Assembly: GCA_027919835.1 (NCBI GenBank) | Contig: JANVFP010000014.1 | Coordinates: 124,001-188,000, forward strand | Direction of reading: 5' to 3' | DNA: 64,000 bases | DNA from: Lentinula raphanica | Lineage: Eukaryota; Basidiomycota; Agaricomycetes; Agaricales; Omphalotaceae | Shown here: positions 55,831 to 64,000 of the stretch, piece by piece | Layout: each line of letters begins with the position of its first letter | Numbering within the stretch: position 1 is the first letter of the stretch | The notes under the pieces: model-generated | Told to the model about the DNA's origin: nothing | Seen by the model: the letters and a program-made list of their open reading frames with translations, nothing else | Databases searched by the model: none | Program-made: the position numbers and the translations under genes

Positions 55831-57858
55831 TCACTCCTTCAGTTCAACTGGGAACACAAGGGCCTTACGCGGTTTAGGGCAGATGATCAGATTGACTATT
55901 CCCTCACCACCCTTAACCCATCCTTGTTCTTGCTCCTCAAGCCATTCCATCCGATAAAAATTCTTGGGCAAGCCCTTCACATACGCCTTATTCTTACTGT
56001 CCTGCATGGTGCGAATGCGAAAACGAGGTGGAGCTCCGCGAGTGTAACGAGTGCCGGTGGCAGATTCAGTGGGCATTCTGACAAGGATATGACAGGCATC
56101 GAGCAATTCAAAGAAGTATCCGACATCGAGTGATCGCCAACGGGGACGTGTGGTCTTATACTGAGGTGTGTTTGACATCGGAGCATCAGTATCCTCCTCG
56201 TCCGAAGACATGCCTGGTATCCCAAGGCCATCAAAAGCAGGAAGATACTTTCGAAGGGGTGTTAATCCGTCTAGAATCGCTCTCCGCTGATGGAATAGCT
56301 TGAGATGGATTAGAAACGTAGGTTGAGATTTCTAACCAAAATCATACCGTGCTCTTTCTTGCGTATTTTCTTCCAGACTTTCCCCTTTCAACCTTCTGGT
56401 CTTTGGATAATTTGTTTCGTAGATAGTATCCGTGAAGCGTACGAAGTCGTTTCAAAAAGCCGTTCTGCAAAGTCTCGCGCGTGGCCTTGTCTGGAACCTT
56501 CATCAATCGGTTTTGCTGAATGTACTGGACGAACACAAGAGCAGCCCCTTTGTTCCAGGCACAAGATGGCTTGCCATTGATAGAGTAGCGGAATTCATCA
56601 ATGGTGCACGGCTTGGCCACAGGATTCTTGCGGAAGACCTCTTCAAAATCTTTCGCCTCCTGGGCGGTGACTGTTTCATCGAGGCAATACTGTCGGCCTC
56701 CCACTAGGTCATCGATCCAGCCCCGGATTTTTCCCTGTAACGGTGTTATAACAATCATGCAATGTAGTAAGAAAGCCCTACCTGTAAATAAAGCTCCTTC
56801 TTGCTCCTTGGCGCCCGCTTTCTACCGTTCGTTGGCAGTCGTTCTTCATCCTCCTCATCTGCATCTCCAGTTAGGACATCCTCATCATCGTCTAAACCAG
56901 ACTTGTCAACATCAGGCTCGTCGTCATTCAGCTCGTCGTCGTTTTCGTCGTCGTCCTGCTGGTTTTCCTTTTGGTTGTCGTCCCGCTGGTTTTCATTTTG
57001 GTCGTCGTCCTGTTGGTTTTTGCTGCCACCAGCCCCCTGTCCCTCCTGCTCCTGTTCCTCCTCGTAGACCTCTCTGTTCTTTCCCTTGCTCGAGCCCTGA
57101 TGGGAAGGAGCAGACGGTCGGTTATTGGGTGCTTTCTGTTTGCCTTTAGGATCGTGGCGAGCCCCGTCTAGCCTGGCTTCAAGTTGATTGAGAAGACGAG
57201 CCTGTATCATCTGATTCTTGTTAAGGCCCTCAATAGATTGAGTGAGCTCCTTGACGCTGGATGTAAGACCGGTGAATCCAGACGCTATCGAAGACTTCAT
57301 TGTTTCTTCGATGGCTTTGACCTGGGCTTCCTTGATATCTGCCAGCAATTGTGCATTGGAATCCATCATTTTTTTAACAACCTTGTCCTCGAGGGCCGAG
57401 AGGCGTTGGTCGATCTGAGTGCATTTAGAATGGACCATACGAGTACTACTGTAGACCAATACGTACAGATTCAGACACCGAATCAAAAAATACTTCCTCG
57501 CTATCCTCATCGATTCCTTGCTGATCCATCCCATTTGAGGAGGAGGACTCCATCGATGCAGCAGATCCAGCTCTCGAAGACGATCTGCTTCGGGACGAAC
57601 GTTGAGATGTGCTGGAGGCAGTAGTGGAACGTTTCCGTTGTCGACCCTGGGTAGCTTAGGTCAGTCATTTTTTTGGATTCATCTGTGGGATAAACTTACT
57701 TTAGCTTTTGACCCAGCTTCAGGTTGAACCTCTTCCTCCTGAGGAACGTAGTTTGGATTTTGTTGAGTCGGTGTCATACCAGCAGCCGCAGCAGTATTTC
57801 GTCTTGTTCGTACTCGGGGAGTCTGGGGTTCACTAGTTCCAGATGAAGACGGGTCCAT
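55831..57858 (-). CDS. MSDEE-family protein 3 (acidic and coiled-coil N-terminus)
   Basis: The minus-strand ATG at 57858 starts MDPSSSGTSEPQTPRVRTRR. The next exon is a Ser/Arg-rich stretch (QRSSRSRSSSRAGSAAS). A coiled coil follows (IDQRLSALEDKVVKKMMDSN to ARLLNQLEARLDGARHDPKG), then a long Asp/Glu/Asn/Gln-rich block ending RKRAPRSKKELYLQ. The next exon reads GKIRGWIDDLVGGRQYCLDE, KPSCAWNKGAALVFVQYIQQ and LKRLRTLHGYYLRNKLSKDQ. The last exon has YLPAFDGLGIPGMSSDEEDT, RPRWRSLDVGYFFELLDACH, PPRFRIRTMQDS and LPKNFYRMEWLEEQ, ending VFPVELKE at 55831. The order helical domain, MS(S)DEE core, (R)W/F R S..F..LD, RxRxxxxxS..P..F...WL matches the genes at 28617-29679 and 29720-37066. It converges with TET/JBP gene 2, about 450 bases apart. 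Confidence 0.7.
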
Positions 57859-59596
57859 GACGACCTTGAGTCTCAACAGTGGCTCAAGGAGGAGGGCACA
57901 AAGGATGATTAGCGCGTACGGTGAGAAATAATCTAATCAATTTTGATCATGCCGAACCTTCTGTCGCCCAACGCACAAAATTCTTGGTGTATCCATCACC
58001 AGTCCTGAGTCAGAGGCTGGTATGCTGTGTACATATTGCTCAATTTTTTGAAACATAATCGGATGATTGCTGTCATATTCATCATAACGAAACTTGTAAG
58101 TTGTGACACGGTAAGTAGGAAGACCGGATCCAATTTGCCTAGATCTTCTCCGTATTGAACATATTTTTTGAACTTGGACAGAGAGCACTTTCAGGAAGAA
58201 CTCGAGCTCATTATGGTAGCAGCACTAGCTGAGGGTTGACTACTATATCATCTGCTTGTAGGCTTGATATAAGTCCAGTCGTAACTCCCACAACTGATAC
58301 CACTGCGATTGGACGGATCCAGACATGCTTTGAAATCGAAAACTCAAGCGCAGATTAAGCCTGAGGCACAGTTGCGTCGTTAGGACTAACAGGATCTTGC
58401 GCATCGCCATGCCTATGTTCAAGGACCCGATCGACCAGGTTGGAATCATCACTCGCGATAGCGAACAACAGCGTCGCTCGAGGGGTAGTAGAGCAAGACG
58501 GGTGACTAACACCAGCATGGCAAAGAGCCTATACGTGCTACGAGTTGGGAGCTCCAGAGTGGCGTGCAGGAAGATCATCAGGCGACGCTGTGTGCAGGCA
58601 TTGGGGGACCAGAAAGCTAGTAATGAAAGAATGTCGTGAGTGCACTGGAGAAAGATGATTAGGCATTTGTAACCACCTACATGATCTTGCCTGGTTTCCA
58701 GAAGGCTTGGGAGGCCGAGGTGCAATACACGAAGAGCACGTCATGCCTCCAATGGACCTGCGTTGACCTTTTATCGTCGTTTCATTGCGCATTGCCATAC
58801 TAAGCAAAGAACCTTTTGTCACTCTTTCACGTGTCTTTGTCCTCGCTCGAGACCTTCCAGGCTTCGACACCACTTGGGGTTTCCGAAACTCACTCATTCC
58901 TCATCTGACATCAATTATCATACCCCATTGTCCTTCGTCCGTATCCTACGAAGCAGCCAGTCAGACCGAAGTCGAGGAAGGTACTCTTGATGGGTTTTGT
59001 AGCTTGCAGTACGTCGTTTTATTGTTCCCCAACCTCGCCCTCCTTGTCGGCGCCGAGACGAACGCAAGCTAATGCTTCTGCCTCTTGAACCACTTCGAAT
59101 GGTGCTGCTGCCAGTGGCGGACCTTCATCGTCATCAACGAACCCGAGCCCTAGCTCTAACAGGGTTAGGTATCCCGCCAGCATCCACCAGCGCTCGTCCT
59201 TCATCTTTCGGGCTTGGGTTCCACCTCAGCCCGTTCGACCACACTGCGGCTGGGATCGCGAGGAGGGTGTCGAGGATATTCGTGAAGGCAAAGTCAGGGG
59301 AGTACGAAGAACGGCACAGAGTGCACAGAATGTGAGTACCAGTGCTGCTGCTGCTGCTGCCACTGGAGTCAAGATTGGACAAGGAGAGGAAGGAAGGGAT
59401 GGGAGGAGAAAGAGAAGGATAGGATGATAGCAGCGACACTCGTCACCGTTGCTGAATCCGACCCGGAATCATTGGGTGCTATCGGGCGGGAGCAGGGGGT
59501 ATCCAAAGGAGCATGGCAGGCCTGTACTTGAAGGTGGTAATCAGGATGATGCAGCTCGTAACACCATCGTCCCATCTTTGGTCAATGAACATGGAT
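57859..59596. other. No gene supported; scattered open frames
   Basis: A minus-strand frame at 57937-58188 (YKFRYDEYDSNHPIMFQKIE..) may be an exon. Frames at 58243-58897 overlap antisense and lack motifs. A short GCT/CTG run lies at about 59343-59357. Nothing can be named. Confidence 0.35.
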
Positions 59597-59660
59597 CTGG
59601 GGACGGAGAGATGGTGACTGGGGACGGAGAGATGGTGACTGGGGATGGAGAGATGGTGAC
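59597..59660. repeat. 21-bp tandem repeat, three copies
   Basis: The unit CTGGGGACGGAGAGATGGTGA occurs three times head to tail, with one C-to-T change in the third. It lies in gene-poor sequence. Confidence 0.85.
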
Positions 59661-61595
59661 GCCTGAGAATGATGTCAGAGCGTGCAACTGGGGCTGTATC
59701 TGATCATGGATGATACTCTGATACGTCGGACGGGTTGGTCTGAATATGTTTCGAAGGTTCCGGAAAGCAAAGTCACTAGTTGTCGGTGGCGGCAAGACCT
59801 GGCCTGACGTCCAATGCACATGTACAGTCAGCCATGGTATTCCTTACCGAAGCGACGGATAGCTTGGCGTCATGATTCACCTTGACGGACGAGTACAAAA
59901 AGGGGGAGATGTGAGTTGACTCAGAGCGCACTCGATGTTTTGCACACAGCTACTAGATCAGACATAAGATATTTTGAAATTTTTCGGGGATAATCATTCA
60001 CCTGCTACAGTGAAGGTTCGAGAGGTGAAAGCAGTGATTTGAGTCTGGTCGACAGGCTTCCAAATAAAGAAAGCAGTGATTCAAACGTAGAGGACATGGC
60101 TGAATTCCTGAGAAGTGAGAGGGCCATTGTTGTGAGTTAGGTGTACCGCCAGCGGCCAGGATCTAGAGAGGGACTTCTGGAATGATCATAACTGTGAGCC
60201 TGGCCATAGGTCTGCGTCCTCAGTGTGCAAGCCTGAAGATGTAGTAACGAGTAGAGGTAGTATTACCGGAAAATTGGATTTGAAGGTCGAAACATCGAGA
60301 TGAGTTATTTCACGATGGCAGTCACACGTTCTGACTTCTCGAAGCTGCCGAATGTCGGGGATGTCACGCGTCGTGATATCCAGATATCTCGAGGTCACAA
60401 CATCACGACGTCGCGACGTCGATACAGATTTTCACAGTGATTCTTATTTGAAAAAGCTGCTCAATGTTAGCCTCATGTTTTTCAGATGATAGATAAAAAT
60501 TGAATGGAGATTTTGCGCTGATCAAATATGGTCAATATTTTAAAATTACCTGGAATTATTATATAAACAATTAATCCACACTAAAAGGAATGAATGAATG
60601 AAATGAGTTCAAATTTTTCAGGACTATTTTTTATTGAAGTTATAATTCCATGAATCAGGATATAACAGCAGAGGGTATCATATTGATTTTTTATGTTTCA
60701 TCACTGTTGTCACACGCTTTGCGGGATGTCACAATGATGAATTCTCCGTAGTGTCAGGCTTTTGAACACCATTGTTTTGGATAGAAGGCCTTTACCAAGG
60801 ATTCGTTCCCAATCCGCCGAGCAGGCTTGAGAGAGGCATGGCAGGGACCGTCATTTTTTGATGGATGATCAGACGAAAAGGACCGGTACCCTACGTTCTG
60901 GGTTGCTGATGGAGCCTCGGGCACCCGAACAATTTCGTCCTTTGACGACAGTAACCAGGATAACGGTACTGCGGATTATCGATAAGGATTATGATTGTAT
61001 TATTCGTCTTTGTCGCAGTTCGACGTTCGTGCCTTCTTCAAAGACGGTTCTCAAACAGCTGAAACCTGCGCCGAGTGGAATCAGGTAGAATCTGGATGCT
61101 GTTCTTTGTCTTGGTCGGTCAACATGAGGGGCCACTGTGATACCAGGACCTAACAAAATTCTGACAACTTCGTCGTGATCTGGTGGTGAATCCTCGACTA
61201 TCCTTAACCGTGCGTTTGTACTCTGAGTATGCATCTACACATACATGAATTTACATTCAATTGCAGAAGATCACCAGTCGATAGCCTTCGAACGAAATCG
61301 ATTTCGTACAATGTAAGTCGCTTGGTCAAAGACCGTGAGCTCAGCCTACAGCAATTATCCGTATTGTGTTCTTTCGAGCAACATGTAGGGCAGCTGCGGA
61401 GGCCCTTTTCAAGGCCTCAGCATTGTCAAGAAATTTGAAGCGAGCTCTCGGAGGCCGTTTTGATGTTGCCGCAGTTGCATTGTAGCTCATTGTGGTCTAT
61501 GTATTGAGGTAAGGACCTTTAGTCTCCCAAAAGGGGAATCAGTCCACTGATCGGTCTCCCCCTCCTGTACCACAAGGTTTTTACGTTGCTACAAG
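59661..61595. other. Gene-poor; AT-rich block 60430-60760
   Basis: Sequence between 60430 and 60760 is distinctly AT-rich with no usable frame. A minus-strand frame at 60989-61234 (IVEDSPPDHDEVVRILLGPG..) could be coding but has no partner exon or known motif. The right end is the upstream region of the ferric reductase gene. Confidence 0.35.
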
Positions 61596-61603
61596 TATAA
61601 AAG
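61596..61603 (+). promoter_or_regulatory. Probable TATA box of the ferric reductase gene
   Basis: TATAAAAG lies about 275 bases before the ATG at 61872. A pyrimidine-rich leader (CTTCTTCCTTTCTTTCTTTC) starts about 35 bases downstream, the usual setting of a fungal transcription start. Confidence 0.6.
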
Positions 61604-61871
61604 GCCTTATCGGAGCTCGTTCGCTGCTCCAACTTCTTCCTTTCTTTCTTTCTCTACCCCCTTCTCGACGAACTCATCCTTCCCACAAGTAGCTGGACTT
61701 CTCTTTTAATCCCGCTTTCCTCGAATCCCCCGATCGTACTGTGAGGATCAACTTGGATCAAGTTTGCAAGTGTCTTCTTCAAGCGAACTCTTCTCTTCGA
61801 CATCTGCCGGTCAAAATCTTTTCTCTTTCTCTTTTTTTCAAGTCCTCCCTCCTTCCGAATTTTCAACAGTC

Positions 61872-64000
61872 ATGTCTGTCATCGCTGCATCTTTTGTCGT
61901 ACGTGCTGTCGCTGGGGCAAACGAAGCAGCCAACTCAACTGCCGGTACTGGCTCTGGAGCTAGTAATGGTACCGCTGCTGCAGCTGCTGCAGGTGCAGGT
62001 GCCGTCGCCGCTGGAGGAGGTGCAGGTGCAGCCCCCGCAGGTCTCAGTGATTTCCAGATAGTCTGGGACATCGATATCATCCTCCTCAGTATCATCGCCC
62101 TTCTCTTCCTCTTACGCCTTCCCCGATTCCTTGCCCGTCTCTACCGCTTCTCTGAATGGACCAGCGGTCTCGTCCTCAGAAACCGGCCATACCACACACG
62201 CACCAGTGCCAGTCGCCGCGTTCAGTTTTCCGTCGGAAACAACTCGAGCATGAACGATCTTTCGACGGATGAGTCGCATGTGACGTATCAGGATAAGATG
62301 TCTGCTCAGCGGACTCCTCAAGTCCAAGGAGGCATCGCTAGTAGCGCCTATCCACCCCATGTCTCGAACTGTCCCACTTTCTTTCGCCCGTTGCTCAAAT
62401 TGCTGCATGCGCGAGTGAACACCGGAGTGTCGTTTTCGCATATGGCGATGATGATCGTCTGGACGGGAGCCGTTGTGTTTCCGGCGTTTTACATGACAGA
62501 GGCGTTTACTGATCCCGTTCGGTTTGGGTGGATCACGGCTTCGCAGCTTCCTTTCGTGTATGCTTTTGGGACGAAGAACAATGTTCTTGGTATGTTCTTG
62601 GGCATTGGGTATGAGAAGGTACGATGGATCGATCCTTCTTTGGCTCCTATGACATATCTACTCACTGTTATGCTAGATCAACTTCATGCATCGTCACGCC
62701 GGACGTATCGTGTTGATCGCCGTTAACGTTCACGGTCTTGGTTACAGTATGTGTTCCTATCTGTTTTCTTTGCGAGAACCTTGAATGTTCAACGTTCCTA
62801 GTCTACAAGTGGTGTCTCTCCTCCAACTTCCAGGAAGAGATCGCCAACCCGAAATGCTACTGGGGGTTAATCGGCATGATCTGTATCGACGGTCTCTTCC
62901 TCTTCTCCACTGAATTCGTCCGCAAAAAGGCATACAACGTCTTTCTCTTCACACACATCTCAGCACTCGCTGTCCTCATCATCGCGGTGAGCATTTTCCT
63001 CATCTTTCTCAACTCCTTCACTTCGAACTCGCTGTCATTTCATATTTGATTACTCATGAATTCCCATTTCCTTCTTTCCCCTATACACAGATGCTCAATC
63101 ACTTCGCCGGAACCATCCCCTGGGCATACGCCTGTGCCGCCTTCTACCTCCTCGACCTCCTCCTCCGGCTCACCAAAACCCGGTTCTCAACCGCGAACCT
63201 CCGGGCGATCCCCGAACTCGGCGTTACCCGCGTCGAGATTCCAAACATCAACAGCGGCTGGCGCGCGGGCCAACACGTCCGTCTCCGTGTGCTCTCCTCC
63301 GGCATGGGTCTTCTCGGCTGGTCAGAGGTCCACCCGTTCACGATCGCTTCTGTGGCAGAAGGCCCGGAGGGGATGGTGTTGTTGTGCAAGAAAGCGGGGA
63401 GTTGGACGAACGCGTTGTATAAGATGGCGAATTCGAGTAGCTCAGACGAGGAAGGGAATGGAAGGAGAGTGTTGGTTATGGTTCAAGGTCCTTATGGTAC
63501 GTTCTTGCGTTCGCTCTTGTATGTGAAGAGGTCCTGAATAATGTTTAACGGTTTTACTATAGGTGGTCTTGGTAACTGCATGATCTCAAGCTTTTCCGCT
63601 GCGACGTTCGTCTGCGGTGGAAGCGGGATTACGCTCGCTACTTCTGCCATGCAAGAACTCATCCAGAAAGATCTCAACGGTGAAAGCAGGGTTAAGTCTA
63701 TCGAGCTCATTTGGACTGTGCAAGATGCTTGTAAGTACTTCTTCCAATTTATCCTTTCATGTGAACAATAAAACTTATTTCTTCCTCCGTTTTTTTCTCC
63801 CTTCTTACCCCACCCAGCCGCCCTAGTCCCCCTCCTGCCATTCTTCACCTCCCTCATCCAACAAAGCGTCTTCACCCCGATCCGCGTCTCTGTATTCTAC
63901 ACCCGCGCTCCCATAGGCAAATTCCCTTTCCCAGACAACTTTTTCCGCTCGACCTCCCTCACCTTATCCCCTGGCCGACCGAAATTCCATCAACACCTTG
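61872..64000 (+). CDS. Ferric/cupric reductase, FRE family (C-terminus beyond window)
   Basis: The ATG at 61872 starts MSVIAASFVVRAVAGANEAA; an Ala/Gly-rich lumenal or extracellular segment follows. Six exons join: 61872-62618, 62677-62746, 62802-62986, 63091-63496, 63563-63730 and 63818 to the window end. Membrane helices include DIDIILLSIIALLFLLRL, SFSHMAMMIVWTGAVVFPAF, INFMHRHAGRIVLIAVNVHG and YNVFLFTHISALAVLIIA, with paired His residues for two haems (HRHAGR..NVHG and FTHI). The FAD site is HPFTIAS and the NADPH-binding loop is CGGSGIT. These are the ferric reductase transmembrane, FAD_8 and NAD_6 domains. The enzyme reduces Fe(III) or Cu(II) at the cell surface for uptake. The stop codon lies beyond base 64000. 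Confidence 0.9.

Noticed and set aside
56801..57067. Plus-strand Ser-rich frame opposite the acidic block
   Set aside because: It is the complement of GAC/GAN-rich codons of MSDEE gene 3 and has no independent support.
58243..58897. Two long overlapping minus-strand frames
   Set aside because: They are in different frames over the same bases, with no motif and unusual composition. No way to choose a real gene.
1..64000. KDZ-type transposase near the TET/JBP and C48 genes
   Set aside because: Looked for because such genes are often linked in mushrooms, but no frame with a transposase-like catalytic region was recognised in the window.
1..64000. tRNA or rRNA genes
   Set aside because: No A-box/B-box pair with a convincing cloverleaf and no rRNA-like stretch was noticed by eye. 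A tRNAscan run would be decisive.

Overview
This is a stretch of a filamentous basidiomycete (Agaricomycete, mushroom-type) nuclear genome. Genes lie on both strands and are broken by many short GT-AG introns of about 45-70 bases. Recognisable families are typical of mushrooms: TET/JBP-like dioxygenases, an APC/GABA-type permease, a GH16-like secreted protein, WD40 proteins with a C-terminal membrane anchor, a fungal-specific transcription factor and a ferric reductase. A TTAGGG-like tract also occurs. I saw no rRNA, tRNA or CRISPR array. All exon joins below are hand-made from reading frames and splice sites.

Layout. 0-8 kb: a small membrane/coiled-coil gene, an IF3-like fragment, a decayed amino-acid permease (minus) and a GH16-like secreted protein with an apparent frameshift. 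8-15 kb: two related RING-finger genes (minus) with poorly resolved small genes around them. 15-26.7 kb: a WD40-membrane gene (minus), an unrecognised gene (plus), a C48/Ulp1-like cysteine protease (plus), TET/JBP dioxygenase 1 (minus) and a coiled-coil gene (minus). 27-37 kb: a Ser/Thr-rich repeat membrane protein (plus), then two members of a family I call MSDEE, placed tail to tail. The second MSDEE domain appears to be the C-terminus of a very long coiled-coil gene (37.07 to 29.72 kb, minus) that holds exon duplications and a transposon insertion. 37-43 kb: an unknown gene, a kinase-like fragment and a fungal-specific transcription factor without a visible zinc cluster. 44-52 kb: two members of an unnamed family flank a three-helix membrane protein, a coiled-coil gene and a second WD40-membrane gene. 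53-58 kb: TET/JBP dioxygenase 2, whose 5' intron carries a TTAA-flanked inverted-repeat element with a nested MITE and a telomere-like tract, then a third MSDEE gene converging on it. 58-61.8 kb: mostly gene-poor. 61.9-64 kb: a ferric reductase cut by the window end.

Most interesting reading: an accessory, transposon-marked region with two TET/JBP enzymes that keep their catalytic residues, and three copies of an unrecognised protein family (coiled-coil or acidic N-terminus, 'MSDEE' core, basic/aromatic C-terminal motif) close to them. That the two families work together is inference only.
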